Source: Cytobacillus pseudoceanisediminis (GTDB taxonomy: Bacteria > Bacillota > Bacilli > Bacillales > Cytobacillaceae). Taken from it: a stretch of DNA of 64,000 bases. The translations under genes and the position numbers were made by a program. Position 1 is the first letter of the stretch; each line of letters starts with the position of its first letter. The stretch lies in assembly GCF_023516215.1 (NCBI RefSeq), contig NZ_CP097349.1, positions 4,740,001 through 4,804,000 of the forward strand. Reading direction: 5' to 3'. This document shows, in pieces, positions 10,191 through 24,895 of the stretch. The notes under the pieces are model-generated. The model was not told the origin of the DNA. It did not search any database and worked only from the letters and a program-made list of their open reading frames with translations.

Positions 10191-11521
10191 ATGAATTTGA
10201 AAGCTGGGTTATGGCAGCAGCAGACAATGAAATTAACAATGACACAGGAGCTGACGCAGGCGATTGCCCTTCTGCAATACAGCACACAGGAGCTTTCTGC
10301 TTTTTGGAAAGCAAGGCGCTTGAAAATCCCCTTTTAAAAGTAGAGTCCGGTCAAGTCCAGACGATGGATCCCCGTTATGACCGTGTCAAACCGACGAGAA
10401 TAAAAGTCGAAAAAGATAAAATAAATTGGATTGAGCAGATTGGCTGCGGAAAGACGATGAAGCTGGATGAATATTTGAAGTCGCAGCTTCATTTGAAATT
10501 AAACAAGGACGAACAAAAAGTAATTGAGCATCTTATTGAGAGCCTTGATGAAAACGGTTACTTGCGAGCGGATTTGCAGACAGCTGCCAAGGCGCTCCAG
10601 ATGCCTCTTGAAAATATGGAACAGATGCTTGAAGAATTGCAGGAACTCGAGCCTGCTGGTGTTGGCGCGAGGAATCTCCAGGAGTGCCTTTCCCTGCAGA
10701 TTAAGAGATTGCCAGAGAGAAATGAACTCGCTGAAATTATTTTAGATGAATACTTTACCTTTTTTGCGGAGAAGAAATGGAAAGAGATTTCCAAGCAGCT
10801 TGGTGTGGGGCTAAAAGAGATTCAGGAGGTATTCGACCTTGTGCAGACCTTGAATCCTAGGCCGGCTTCATCCTTCCAAAGCGAGAAATCGGCATATATA
10901 ACACCGGACGTGATAATTAAGTGGGATGGAAGCTCCTTTTCTGTAAGTGTTTTTGATGAAGTGCTTCCTAAAATCAGTTTTAATGAAGGTTATTATAAAA
11001 AGTTTGCGGCCTCTGGAGACCGGAATGTCAGCCGCTTCCTTCAGGAAAAGCAGCAGGATTATCAATGGATCATGAGGAGCATAGAGCAGAGAAAAGAGAC
11101 TCTTGCGAATGTGACCCTTAAAATCGTTGAAAAACAGCAGGACTTCTTTATAAAAGGACCTTCACATCTGAAGCCGATGACCATGAAGGAAATATCAGAT
11201 GAACTCGATATTCATGAATCAACTGTCAGCCGTGCTGTCCGGGAAAAATATGCGCAAACGCCATATGGGACCTATGAGCTGAGGTCGTTTTTCTCAAGCA
11301 CGATTAAAACAACATCCGATGAAAATACGTCTTCACAGCAGGTCAAGACGATAATTGGTAAAATGATAGAAAAGGAAAATAAGCAAAAGCCTTTATCCGA
11401 CCAGGAGCTTGTGAAGCTGCTGAAGGAAGAAGAGGGGATGGTTGTCAGCAGAAGGACGATAGCAAAATATCGGGATCAGCTGGGCATCCCATCATCATCT
11501 AAACGGAAAAGGTATGACTGA
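10191..11521 (+). CDS. sigL: RNA polymerase sigma-54 factor (SigL), frameshifted by one base as given
   Basis: Sigma-54 directs RNA polymerase to -24/-12 promoters that need an AAA+ activator. The N-terminus is the glutamine-rich activator-interacting region (MNLKAGLWQQQTMKLTMTQ). The core-binding region follows, and the C-terminus carries the RpoN box (RRTIAKYRDQLG). The frame breaks at the T-run 10301-10305: one more T gives ELSAFLESKALENPLL. The corrected protein has 443 residues, against 436 for B. subtilis SigL. The start is the ATG at 10191, preceded by a weak GGGGGAATGTACG site. Confidence 0.92.
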
Positions 11522-11538
11522 TAAAGGAGATTTGCTGA

Positions 11539-11787
11539 TTGAAACAGCCAGAGGTCGTGTTTTATACACGCAGCAGTTGCCCGCTGTGTGATAAAGCCAA
11601 GGATGTAATAATGGAATTAAAGAAAGAGTACGAATTTATCTTAATTGAGAAAGACATTGATGGTAGCGATGAACTGACAGAGAAGTATGGGCTCATGATC
11701 CCGGTTGTTGAAATTGATGGGTATAAAGTGCAGTTCGGGCATATTGATGCCATTACGGTAAGTGAAGCGCTTACAGAAAAAAACTGA
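11539..11787 (+). CDS. Glutaredoxin-like (DUF836) small thiol protein
   Basis: 82 residues with a CPLC thiol pair at residues 14-17 in a glutaredoxin-type fold, and the cis-proline region (MIPVVEIDG). It starts with TTG eight bases after AAAGGAGA. It directly follows sigL and precedes a terminator, so the two are probably cotranscribed. This subfamily lacks a proven substrate. Confidence 0.82.
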   Translation: MKQPEVVFYTRSSCPLCDKAKDVIMELKKEYEFILIEKDIDGSDELTEKYGLMIPVVEIDGYKVQFGHIDAITVSEALTEKN

Positions 11788-11811
11788 GTTTTATCAGTTG
11801 ATTTCACTACT

Positions 11812-11852
11812 CACTCTTGCTATTATTGAAGAGAAGCAAGGGTGATTTTTTT
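11812..11852 (+). terminator. Terminator between the glutaredoxin gene and cggR
   Basis: CACTCTTGCT / AGCAAGGGTG stem followed by ATTTTTTT. Confidence 0.78.
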
Positions 11853-11860
11853 GTGGTAAG

Positions 11861-11896
11861 TGGGACATAATATGTCTATGCGGGACAAAAAATGAC
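11861..11896 (+). promoter_or_regulatory. CggR operator of the glycolytic operon
   Basis: Two half-sites in tandem: TGGGAC, 6 bases, TGTC (11861-11876), four bases, then CGGGAC, 6 bases, TGAC (11881-11896). This matches the known B. subtilis operator layout CGGGAC-N6-TGTC-N4 repeated. It lies 25 bases before the cggR ATG. CggR would bind here and be released by fructose-1,6-bisphosphate. Confidence 0.88.
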
Positions 11897-11921
11897 CACA
11901 TATGATTAAGGAGCTATCCGG

Positions 11922-12944
11922 ATGTACTCACTAATTGATATTCAAAAAAGATTATTGCCTGATATGCTTGCGGTTATGCAGAAGCGCTATGGGATCCTTC
12001 ATTACATAGGGCTGATGGAGCCGGTTGGAAGAAGGAGCCTTGCAGTAAGTTTGGGCCTGACGGAAAGAGTGCTGAGAAGTGAGGTTGAATTTTTAAAAGA
12101 CCAGAATCTGATCCGCATTTCAAGTACGGGGATGAGCCTTTCTGCCGATGGCAGGGATTTGCTTGAAGCTCTTGAAGGAATAATGAGGGATATATCGGGT
12201 ATAGCCGTAATGGAGCAGGAATTATCCCGAAAACTTGGCATTCGCCAGGCGATCATTGTTTCGGGCAACAGCGATGAATCTCCATGGGTAAAGCAGGAGC
12301 TTGGCAGGGCAACAGCGATGTGTATGAAATCAAGGCTCAAAGGCAAAAATATCATCGCAGTTACCGGCGGATCCACAATGGCAGCCGTAGCGGAGATGCT
12401 AACCCCTGATCTTGCTGAACGGGATTGGCTGTTTGTGCCGGCACGGGGCGGAATTGGGGAAGATGTTAAAAATCAGGCTAACACCATTTGTGCAAAAATG
12501 GCTGATCATACAGATTCCAGACACCGCGTCCTTTATGTACCGGACCAGGTGAGCAGGGAGATGTATGAAAGCATTATTAAGGAACCCAATATTAAAGAAG
12601 TAATCACCCAGATCAAATCTGCTAGCATGGTTTTACACGGGATTGGGGACGCTATTACAATGGCGGAACGCCGCAAAACCAGTGAAGAAGATTTTGTTAA
12701 AATCAAGCATGCCCAAGCAGTAGGAGAATCCTTTGGTTATTACTTCAATGAAGGCGGCGAGGTTGTACATAAGGTTCAGACCATCGGCCTTCAGCTGGAT
12801 GACCTATCCCATATTGAACATGTCATTGCAGTGGCAGGCGGCTCTTCAAAGGCAAAAGCCATTGCTGCATACATGAAACGGGCACCATCCTCTACCATTT
12901 TAGTGACAGATGAAGGTGCAGCAAAACAGTTGTTAAAAGGGTAA
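11922..12944 (+). CDS. cggR: Central glycolytic genes regulator (SorC family repressor)
   Basis: 340 residues. A helix-turn-helix at residues about 30-60 (GRRSLAVSLGLTERVLRSEVEFL) is followed by a SorC-type sugar-phosphate sensing domain. In B. subtilis CggR represses its own gene and gapA-pgk-tpiA-gpmI-eno until fructose-1,6-bisphosphate binds. RBS AAGGAG lies before the ATG, and the matching operator sits immediately upstream. gapA starts 45 bases downstream. Confidence 0.96.
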   Translation: MYSLIDIQKRLLPDMLAVMQKRYGILHYIGLMEPVGRRSLAVSLGLTERVLRSEVEFLKDQNLIRISSTGMSLSADGRDLLEALEGIMRDISGIAVMEQELSRKLGIRQAIIVSGNSDESPWVKQELGRATAMCMKSRLKGKNIIAVTGGSTMAAVAEMLTPDLAERDWLFVPARGGIGEDVKNQANTICAKMADHTDSRHRVLYVPDQVSREMYESIIKEPNIKEVITQIKSASMVLHGIGDAITMAERRKTSEEDFVKIKHAQAVGESFGYYFNEGGEVVHKVQTIGLQLDDLSHIEHVIAVAGGSSKAKAIAAYMKRAPSSTILVTDEGAAKQLLKG

Positions 12945-12962
12945 TCCCTTTTCAAATATTAA

Positions 12963-13997
<1,035 letters not shown>

Positions 13998-14007
13998 AAA
14001 GAAAACT

Positions 14008-14043
14008 TCCATCAGAGGGGAATTAGTTCTTCTCCTTTGATGG
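14008..14043 (+). other. Stem-loop just after gapA
   Basis: CCATCAGAGG...CCTTTGATGG forms a long stem 10 bases after the gapA stop. No T-run follows, so it looks more like an mRNA-stabilising or processing hairpin than a terminator. Confidence 0.5.
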
Positions 14044-14136
14044 TTAATTGAAGTTACCGGGCATAACGGGAAGTTACTCCTCGTTTTACTCCAGGGGGCT
14101 ACTGCCCGTTAATCGCGGCAATTGAGAAATCTTTAC

Positions 14137-14183
14137 GAGAAAAAATTCGTTTTGCGAAGCATTCTCAAGGTGAATTTTTTCTC
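14137..14183. repeat. Perfect 12-bp inverted repeat in the gapA-pgk gap
   Basis: GAGAAAAAATTC at 14137-14148 and its exact complement at 14172-14183 are separated by 23 bases. It is A/T-rich and its role is unknown. Confidence 0.6.
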
Positions 14184-14243
14184 TAAAAAAATACCTCATC
14201 TTGTTGGATATTAAAATCTCTAACGTCTATAATGGATAAGGGT

Positions 14244-14283
14244 AAAAGGGGAGCAGGGAAACAATCCCTCTCCCTTTTGTTTT
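14244..14283 (+). terminator. Terminator-like hairpin inside the glycolytic operon
   Basis: AAAAGGGGAGCAGGGA pairs with TCCCTCTCCCTTTT, followed by GTTTT. It lies between gapA and pgk, so it could reduce readthrough and make gapA mRNA more abundant than the downstream genes. Confidence 0.68.
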
Positions 14284-14316
14284 AAAGCAAAAAGTAAAAA
14301 TAATTGACTAGGTTGG

Positions 14317-14436
14317 TGTCTAGCTCCAGCGCCTGGGGTCTCGAGTCATAAGCCAATCGCTTCTGAAGGCAAAGCACGCCTTCTGCCAGCGCTCGTCTTA
14401 TACTTGTCGCCCCTGGGCAAGGCGCTTCCGCTTTTC
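14317..14436. repeat. Dispersed structured repeat, copy 1 (120 bp)
   Basis: Begins TGTCTAGCTCCAGCGCC and ends GGCGCTTCCGCTTTT, so the ends can pair (GCGCC/GGCGC). An internal hairpin GAAGGC...GCCTTC lies in the middle. A second copy with the same ends and layout is at 43645-43827. This copy ends about 10 bases before the pgk ribosome site. I recall similar elements scattered in Bacillus genomes but cannot name the family with certainty. Confidence 0.82.
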
Positions 14437-14458
14437 CTGGTAAGGAGGTCCTTTTGCT

Positions 14459-15643
14459 GTGAACAAAAAAAGCGTAAAAGATGTGGAGTTAAAAGGCAAA
14501 CGAGTTTTTTGCCGCGTTGATTTCAACGTACCTATGAAGGATGGACAGGTTACAGATGAAACTCGTATCCGTGCAGCTCTTCCAACTATTGAGTATTTGA
14601 CTAACCAGGGTGCTAAAGTAATCTTAGCAAGCCATTTGGGCCGTCCGAAGGGTTCAGTTGTTGAAGAATTGCGTTTAACACCAGTAGCAAAGCGTTTGTC
14701 CGAGCTTCTTGGCAAAGAAGTGAAGAAGGCCGATGAAGCATATGGCGATTCTGTAAAAGCAATGGTTGACACGCTAAGTGAAGGAGATGTTCTTCTTCTT
14801 GAAAACGTGCGTTTCTATCCTGGAGAGGAAAAGAATGATTCTGAACTTGCAAAGGCATTTGCTGAGCTTGCTGACGTGTATGTGAACGATGCCTTTGGAG
14901 CAGCACACCGTGCACATGCCTCAACGGAAGGAATTGCGCATCATCTTCCTGCAGTATCAGGACTATTAATGGAAAAAGAACTGGATGTACTTGGAAAAGC
15001 TCTTTCAAATCCTGAGCGTCCATTTACAGCCATTATCGGCGGCGCAAAGGTTAAAGATAAGATCGGTGTAATAGAAAACCTTCTTGAAAAGGTAGATAAC
15101 CTGATCATTGGCGGCGGACTGGCCTATACATTTGTAAAGGCACAGGGCCATGAAGTAGGGAAATCCCTATTGGAAGAAGATAAGATTGAACTTGCAAAGT
15201 CCTTTATGGAAAAAGCGAAAGAAAAAGGCGTGAACTTCTACATGCCTGTTGATGTCGTGGTAGCAGACGATTTTTCCGAGGAAGCCAATATTAAGACAGT
15301 AGCAATTGAAGAAATTCCTTCTGATTGGGAAGCACTTGATATCGGACCTAAAACGCGCGAAATCTACAGTGATGTAATCCAGAATTCCAAGCTGGTCATC
15401 TGGAATGGGCCAATGGGTGTGTTCGAATTGAAAAAATTCGCCGGCGGAACAAGAGCAGTGGCTGAGGCTTTAGCAGAAGCGAACGATACATATTCAGTCA
15501 TTGGCGGCGGAGATTCTGCAGCTGCAGTTGAGAAATTCCATCTTGCTGACCGCATGAGCCATATCTCAACAGGCGGCGGCGCTTCCCTTGAGTTTATGGA
15601 AGGAAAGGCTCTGCCTGGCGTAGTGGCTTTAAACGATAAATAA
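14459..15643 (+). CDS. pgk: Phosphoglycerate kinase
   Basis: 394 residues; makes ATP from 1,3-bisphosphoglycerate. The N-terminal signature ([14 protein letters not shown]) and the C-terminal nucleotide-binding loop ([14 protein letters not shown]) are intact. It starts with GTG after TAAGGAGG. The 461-base gap to gapA, which holds a terminator and a dispersed repeat, is unusual for this operon. Confidence 0.98.
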   Translation: MNKKSVKDVELKGKRVFCRVDFNVPMKDGQVTDETRIRAALPTIEYLTNQGAKVILASHLGRPKGSVVEELRLTPVAKRLSELLGKEVKKADEAYGDSVKAMVDTLSEGDVLLLENVRFYPGEEKNDSELAKAFAELADVYVNDAFGAAHRAHASTEGIAHHLPAVSGLLMEKELDVLGKALSNPERPFTAIIGGAKVKDKIGVIENLLEKVDNLIIGGGLAYTFVKAQGHEVGKSLLEEDKIELAKSFMEKAKEKGVNFYMPVDVVVADDFSEEANIKTVAIEEIPSDWEALDIGPKTREIYSDVIQNSKLVIWNGPMGVFELKKFAGGTRAVAEALAEANDTYSVIGGGDSAAAVEKFHLADRMSHISTGGGASLEFMEGKALPGVVALNDK

Positions 15644-15684
15644 TTTAACCAGGGCTGTTTAGCCCTGTCTTTTGACAATAATAA

Positions 15685-19322
<3,638 letters not shown>

Positions 19323-19334
19323 TCTTGCTTGTGA

Positions 19335-19364
19335 AGCCGTCCCGCGTGGGGCGGCTGTTTTTTT
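19335..19364 (+). terminator. Terminator of the glycolytic operon
   Basis: AGCCGTCCC / GGGGCGGCT stem followed by GTTTTTTT, 12 bases after the eno stop. Confidence 0.88.
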
Positions 19365-19368
19365 GATG

Positions 19369-19472
19369 TTGGCCGGTAAATAGGACAGTTTGGCCGGCAT
19401 TTTCCCGGTTTTGGCCGGTAAAAATCAAATATTGGCCAGTAAATATTCATTTTCGGCTGGTAAAATGGAGTC
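19369..19472. repeat. Array of five 21-bp tandem repeats after the eno terminator
   Basis: Units begin at 19369, 19390, 19411, 19432 and 19452 (periods 21, 21, 21, 20). The core is TTGGCCGGTAAA with a variable tail; the fifth unit (TTCGGCTGGTAAAA) is also the last coding part of the opposing NERD gene. Layout matches the array at 9881 but the sequence differs. Confidence 0.86.
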
Positions 19473-20443
19473 TCTCAAAAAAATCGGCAGATAATTGATA
19501 GGTTCGGTCTTTATATGAACTGGAAAAGGGAAGTTTCAGCGCAGTAAGCAGCTTTTTGGCAATATTTGAGGAAGATAAATGGGTGAATTCCCGAAATTGC
19601 TGATTCGTAATGGAGGAACTAATCGAAAGAAGGTAATCATGGAGGGTTCTAATATGTGCTTCCTTATCAGCAGTATGGCAATTACTGCATTTCCAGGTGC
19701 CCAGCATCCTTTTCATTGAAAATCTGCTGCATTCAGGACATTGAATGCCGGTAATAATCTCTTTTATATCAATGTCATAGTATTTTAGGACATTGTAATT
19801 CGCAGGGATATTCTTTTTTGTAATAGCTCTGCTTAACTTTCTGATCTCTCTGTCTGTTAATGTCTCTGCCGGATAGTTCTCCTTTAGTTTATCTATCCTT
19901 TCTCTCAAATGGCTCGCATGCAGCACCTTTTCTATGGCCAATTTGTGATAAGAGGAAGTCTTGATAACAGTAGAAGGATTACTGATTACAACAAGATATT
20001 CAATGGGTGTGTGAATCTTATGATCAGCCAGCCATTTTCCAAGTTCCTTTTGCTGCCTTTTAGCTTGTATTAAAGGATCGAAAACCTCTTTCCTTTTCTT
20101 GCTTGCTCATATTCAGCTGGTTAAATGCGGGGTCAAAATAAAGAGTGCCGGAGATGTTCTTAATTTCGAGGATAAGAAGGAAGTTTGGGCATAGGAGAAG
20201 CATATCGATTTGAAAGAAGTCTCCGTTTCCATTGGAAAGCCGAGTATCTTTAACGATTATGAACTCAGGTTAATCTTTTAAAAAGTAATCCACAGCCTCT
20301 TCTCCGCGAATACCTGCTTTTCCGCTTTGTTAAATCATTTTCGATGAGACCCCTTTTTGGCTGTGATAGCGGGAGTCTACTCAGGCATTAATGCTTAGAA
20401 TAAAATTTGATATTTTCCTCTCTTTTATGATCAACGGCATCAT
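19447..20443 (-). pseudogene. Decayed NERD (nuclease-related) domain protein
   Basis: An ATG (20443) or TTG (20434) start opens PLIIKERKISNFILSIN. The NERD core is recognisable (GDFFQIDMLLL, LLILEIKNISGTLYFDPAFNQL), followed by DPLIQAKRQQKELGKWL and the C-terminal zinc-ribbon-like part (CPECSRF...CSNC). Frame changes occur near 20370, 20330 and 20090, and an in-frame TAA lies near 20275. Only the last 164 codons (19447-19941) are open. Unlike the other frameshifts here, this gene needs several repairs, including a stop codon, so real decay is plausible. NERD proteins are of unproven function. Confidence 0.72.
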
Positions 20444-20581
20444 TCCTTTCACAATATAAATTCTCTCAGCTGCTATAAAAGTCCTTCCAACTAACAGGTC
20501 CTGCCAAAATCTTATTGTTTATGCAATAAAAATGTGATAAATTAAGAATAATGTGATTGTACGTTTTCAGGAGGTGGCTTC

Positions 20582-20814
20582 ATGCATACATTATTGATTA
20601 CCCTTTTAGTCATAGTTTCGATTGGCCTAATTGTAGTTGTACTCCTTCAGTCTGGTAAAAGCGCAGGTCTTTCCGGTGCCATTTCAGGGGAGCTGAGCAG
20701 CTTTTTGGAAAGCAAAAAGCACGCGGGATTGATCTGATTCTTCACCGCATCACGATCGTTCTTTCTGTTTTATTCTTTATCCTTACTGTTTTAGTTTCTT
20801 ATTTCGCGATATAA
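20582..20814 (+). CDS. secG: Preprotein translocase subunit SecG, frameshifted by one base as given
   Basis: Small membrane subunit of the SecYEG channel with two transmembrane helices. The first half reads [23 protein letters not shown] then [14 protein letters not shown]. The frame breaks at the G-run 20687-20690. One more G gives [25 protein letters not shown] and a final hydrophobic helix, total 77 residues (B. subtilis 76). RBS AGGAGGTGG precedes the ATG. The location before est-rnr-smpB is conserved. Confidence 0.9.
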
Positions 20815-20825
20815 ATGAATGCAGC

Positions 20826-20860
20826 GCCTGGCCTTCAGAAGGTCAGGCTTTTATTTTTGG
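20826..20860 (+). terminator. Terminator after secG
   Basis: GCCTGGCCTT / AAGGTCAGGC stem followed by TTTTATTTTT. Confidence 0.8.
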
Positions 20861-21024
20861 CTCTGTACATTTGCCTATTTTGGCTAACGTTCACATTTTT
20901 TACATAAGAAAGCTTTTTTATTGGCATGTTGCCCCGCTGTTTGCTAAAAATAAGGAATGCAGATTTAATCACACGTTTGATTAATAAAAATATAGGAATT
21001 ATAAAGGTAAAAGGAGTTTTATCA

Positions 21025-21771
21025 ATGAGAGTTGTGGCGCCAAAACCGTTTACATTTGGAAATGGAAAAAGAGCAGTCCTGCTGCTGCATGGTTTTACCG
21101 GAAATACAGCAGATGTAAGAATGATGGCAAGATTTCTTGAAACGAAGGGATACACCTGCCATGCCCCGCAGTATAAGGGACATGGAGTTCCGCCAGAAGA
21201 GCTGGTTCATACAGGCCCGGAAGACTGGTGGAAAGATGTGGTGGAAGGGTATGAATTTCTAAAAAACAAGGGACATAAAGAAATTGCAGTGGCCGGACTT
21301 TCCCTTGGCGGCGTATTTTCCCTTAAATTGGGTTACACTGTACCTGTAAAGGGTATTGTTCCGATGTGCGCACCTATGTACATAAAAAGCGAAGAAGTCA
21401 TGTATGAAGGAATTCTGAGCTACGCGAGAGAATATAAGAGACTTGAAGGTAAGCCGGAAGAACAAATTGAACAGGAAATGGAAGAGTTCCAAAAAACACC
21501 GATGAATACATTAAAGGCACTCCAGGAGCTGATCGCGGATGTGCGAAATCATGTGGATATGATTTACTCCCCAACATTTGTTGTACAGGCACGACATGAC
21601 CATATGATCAACACGGACAGTGCTAATATCATTTTTAATGAAGTGGAGAATGACTTAAAGCAGCTGAAGTGGTACGAAGAATCCGGGCACGTGATTACTC
21701 TCGATAAAGAGCGTGATCAGCTGCACGAAGATGTGTATGGGTTTTTAGAAAAGCTTGATTGGGAAGAATAA
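21025..21771 (+). CDS. est: Carboxylesterase (Est30/YvaK type)
   Basis: 248-residue alpha/beta hydrolase very like Geobacillus Est30. Catalytic triad: Ser93 (GLSLGG), Asp192 (RHDHM), His222 (SGHVIT). The oxyanion-hole motif LLHGFTGN is near residue 20. It hydrolyses short-chain esters in vitro; the natural substrate is unknown. The start is the ATG at 21025, after AAAGGAG. It lies between secG and rnr as in B. subtilis. Confidence 0.94.
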   Translation: MRVVAPKPFTFGNGKRAVLLLHGFTGNTADVRMMARFLETKGYTCHAPQYKGHGVPPEELVHTGPEDWWKDVVEGYEFLKNKGHKEIAVAGLSLGGVFSLKLGYTVPVKGIVPMCAPMYIKSEEVMYEGILSYAREYKRLEGKPEEQIEQEMEEFQKTPMNTLKALQELIADVRNHVDMIYSPTFVVQARHDHMINTDSANIIFNEVENDLKQLKWYEESGHVITLDKERDQLHEDVYGFLEKLDWEE

Positions 21772-21807
21772 TACCAGAAGAAAAACTCCCCAAGGAGGGA
21801 TGAAGAT

Positions 21808-24131
21808 ATGGAAATTAATATACAACAACTGATCGACAAGCTGCTTCATTATATGAAAGATGAAGCGTATAAGCCATTGACGGTTCAGGAGCTTGAAGCT
21901 GCGTTTGGAATAGAGGATTCCACAGGCTTCAAAGATTTCGTCAAGGCACTTGTTGTCATGGAGGAAAAAGGGCTTGTCGTCAGGACGAGAAGCAATCGCT
22001 ACGGCTTGCCGGAAAAAATGAATCTTATCCGCGGCAAGCTTTCCGGCCATGCAAAGGGATTTGCCTTTGTCATTCCGGAAGAGCAGGGAATGGATGATAT
22101 TTTTATCCCGCCCAATGAAACGAATAATGCTTTAAATGGCGATATCGTTCTTGCGCGTGTGACGACTGAGAGTTCAGGGCAGAGGCGGGAAGGTACAATT
22201 GTCCGCATCTTAGAGCGCGGTGTGACACAAATTGTCGGAACTTATACGGAAAGTAAGCATTTTGGATTTGTTATCCCGGATGATAAAAAGTTTGCCAGTG
22301 ATATTTTTATCCCCAAAGCAGCATCAAAAGGCGCTGTTGAAGGGCACAAGGTCGTTGTAAAACTGACCACTTATCCAGAAGGCAGAAAGAGTGCAGAAGG
22401 AGAAGTTATTGACATTCTCGGGCATAAAAATGACCCGGGTGTGGATATTCTATCTGTTATTCACAAGCATGGCCTTCCGCTTGAGTTTCCGGATGAGGTG
22501 CTTAAGCAAGCTGAAGAAACGCCGGATACGATTGATCCAAGTGAATTGGAAAACCGCCGGGATCTTAGGAACGAAGTCATCGTTACCATTGACGGTGCTG
22601 ATGCGAAAGACCTTGATGACGCAGTAATGGTCCAAAAGCTTGAAAACGGACATTACAGACTGGGTGTCCATATTGCAGATGTAACGTATTATGTACGCGA
22701 AGATTCACCAATCGACCGGGAGGCTGAAGAGCGGGCAACCTCCGTGTATTTAGTGGACCGGGTGATCCCGATGATTCCGCATCGCTTATCAAACGGCATC
22801 TGCTCTTTGAATCCGAAAGTGGACCGTCTTACCCTTTCTTGTGAGATGGAAATCACACCGGATGGGGAAGTGGTGAATCACGAGATTTTCCAGAGTGTGA
22901 TCAAAACAACGGAACGGATGACTTATTCAGATGTGAATAAGATTTTGGAAGAGCAGGACGAAGAACTTATCGACAGGTACCAGCCGCTTGTGCCGATGTT
23001 CGAGCTGATGAAGGAGCTTTCTCTGATCTTGCGTAATAAGAGAATGCATCGCGGAGCCATCGACTTTGATTTTAAAGAAGCGAAAGTCATTGTGGATGAA
23101 GAGGGCAATCCGACAGAGGTGGCATTGCGCGAACGCTCGATTGCGGAGCGCCTAATTGAAGAGTTTATGCTCGCAGCCAATGAAACCGTTGCTGAGCACT
23201 TCCATTGGATGGATGTACCTTTCATTTACCGTATCCATGAAGATCCGAAGGAAGATAAGCTGAGAAGATTTTTCGAGTTCATCACGAACTTTGGCTATAT
23301 TGTAAAAGGAACAGCCAATTCCGTTCACCCGCGTGCTCTTCAGGAAATCATTGAAGAGGTTCAGGGAAAGCCGGAAGAAATGGTTGTATCCACAGTGATG
23401 CTCCGCTCCATGCAGCAGGCGAAATATTATGAAGAGAGCCTGGGCCATTTCGGGTTATCAACAGAGTTTTACACACACTTCACATCACCGATTCGCCGTT
23501 ACCCGGACTTAATTGTCCACAGACTAATCCGCACCTATTTAATTGAAGGCAAGCTGGATCAGGCGACAAGGGAAAAGTGGAATGTACAGCTCCCGGATAT
23601 TGCTGAGCATTCTTCCAATATGGAGCGCCGTGCAGTGGAAGCGGAACGCGAAACAGATGAGCTTAAGAAAGCGGAATATATGGCTGATAAAATTGGCGAA
23701 GAATATGATGGGATCATCAGTTCTGTTACGAATTTTGGAATGTTTGTCGAGCTTCCAAACACAATTGAAGGCCTTATTCATGTCAGCTATATGACGGACG
23801 ATTATTACCGCTATGACGAGCGCCAGATGGCGATGATTGGCGAGCGTACGGGCAATGTGTTCCGCATAGGCGACGAGATCACTGTTCGTGTCGTCAATGT
23901 AAATAAAGACGAACGCTCGATTGATTTTGAGATCGTCGGCATGAAGGGAACCCGCAGACGGGAACCACGTGAAGCTCCAAAGGTGTTCAAGACAGGCAGC
24001 AGCGAGAAAAAGCCGCGCAGAAGTAAGACTGACCAGGGAAATGGAAACAGTTCAGGCGGCCCGAGAAAGAAAAAGAGAAAAAGCATTACGAAAATGCGCC
24101 AAAAGCAAAGCGGAAGAAAAAGAAGAGGTAA
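21808..24131 (+). CDS. rnr: Ribonuclease R, 3' end frameshifted by one base as given
   Basis: 3'-5' exoribonuclease: N-terminal winged-helix and cold-shock domains, the RNB catalytic domain ([24 protein letters not shown]) and a C-terminal S1 domain ([17 protein letters not shown]). As given the frame runs on to 24231 with an atypical tail. One extra A in the run 24078-24082 gives the family's lysine-rich end ([15 protein letters not shown]) and a stop at 24129-24131, total 774 residues (B. subtilis 779). I therefore set the end at 24131. RNase R acts with SmpB/tmRNA, encoded next door, on non-stop mRNA. Confidence 0.92.
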
Positions 24132-24140
24132 AAAAATTGG

Positions 24141-24165
24141 GAGGGCCGAAAAGGCTCTCTCTTTC
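24141..24165 (+). terminator. Weak terminator after rnr
   Basis: GAGGGCC / GGCTCTC stem with CTCTTTCCC following; the T-run is poor. Confidence 0.45.
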
Positions 24166-24186
24166 CCTTCTCAGCAGGGCTACTCG

Positions 24187-24215
24187 TTGAGAGGGGCACG
24201 CAATTTTGCTATAAT
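24187..24215 (+). promoter_or_regulatory. SigA promoter of smpB
   Basis: TTGAGA, exactly 17 bases, then a perfect TATAAT, 70 bases before the smpB start. With the hairpin upstream it allows smpB expression independent of rnr. Confidence 0.78.
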
Positions 24216-24284
24216 AGAGAGACCGCTATAGAACGGATGCTGCATTTCCTGATTTCAGGAAAGAGGAGCAAAGGGGGATTCAAC

Positions 24285-24752
24285 ATGCCAAAAGGAACTG
24301 GCAAAATGGTTGCGCAAAATAAAAAGGCCTATCATGACTATGCTATAGAAGAAACATACGAAGCAGGCATTGTTCTGCAGGGGACGGAAATTAAATCGAT
24401 CCGTGCGGGCAAGGTGAATCTGAAGGACTCATATGCCAGAATTCAAAACAATGAAATCTATCTTTTCGGCATGCATGTCAGTCCTTATGAGCAGGGAAAC
24501 CGCTACAATCACGATCCGCTAAGGACAAGAAAGCTTCTTTTGCATAGAAAAGAAATCAGCAAGCTGATTGGCGAGTCAAAGGAAGTCGGCTATTCGATCG
24601 TTCCATTAAAAATGTATCTTAAAAATGGTTATGCAAAAGTTTTAATTGGCCTGGCAAGGGGTAAAAAGAAATATGACAAGCGTGAGGATCTGAAGAAGAA
24701 AGAAGCCAAGCGTGAAGTAGAGCGTGCTTTCCGTGAAAGGCAGAAAATGTAA
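24285..24752 (+). CDS. smpB: SsrA-binding protein SmpB
   Basis: 155 residues; binds tmRNA and brings it to stalled ribosomes. The family N-terminus [19 protein letters not shown], the central [19 protein letters not shown] and the basic C-terminal tail are present. RBS AAGGGGG supports the ATG at 24285 rather than an upstream one. It directly precedes its RNA partner gene ssrA. Confidence 0.97.
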   Translation: MPKGTGKMVAQNKKAYHDYAIEETYEAGIVLQGTEIKSIRAGKVNLKDSYARIQNNEIYLFGMHVSPYEQGNRYNHDPLRTRKLLLHRKEISKLIGESKEVGYSIVPLKMYLKNGYAKVLIGLARGKKKYDKREDLKKKEAKREVERAFRERQKM

Positions 24753-24768
24753 ACCCAGAACCTTACAA

Positions 24769-24796
24769 TTGAAAAATTAGTTCAGTGTGCTATAAT
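24769..24796 (+). promoter_or_regulatory. Promoter of ssrA
   Basis: TTGAAA, 16 bases, then TATAAT at 24791-24796, about 100 bases before the mature tmRNA 5' end, leaving a leader to be processed. Confidence 0.65.
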
Positions 24797-24895
24797 AGTA
24801 ATTGTCACAGCGAGTGACACAATCTTTAGCTCATCTATTCGAGCTTATCCGAACGTCAGCGTACTGAATAAGATTCGACGCAGACCTATTATAAT

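Noticed and set aside
14228..14233. TATAAT hexamer in the gapA-pgk gap as a pgk promoter
   Set aside because: The nearest -35-like TTGTTG is 21 bases away, and a terminator follows within 15 bases, so it could not feed pgk well.
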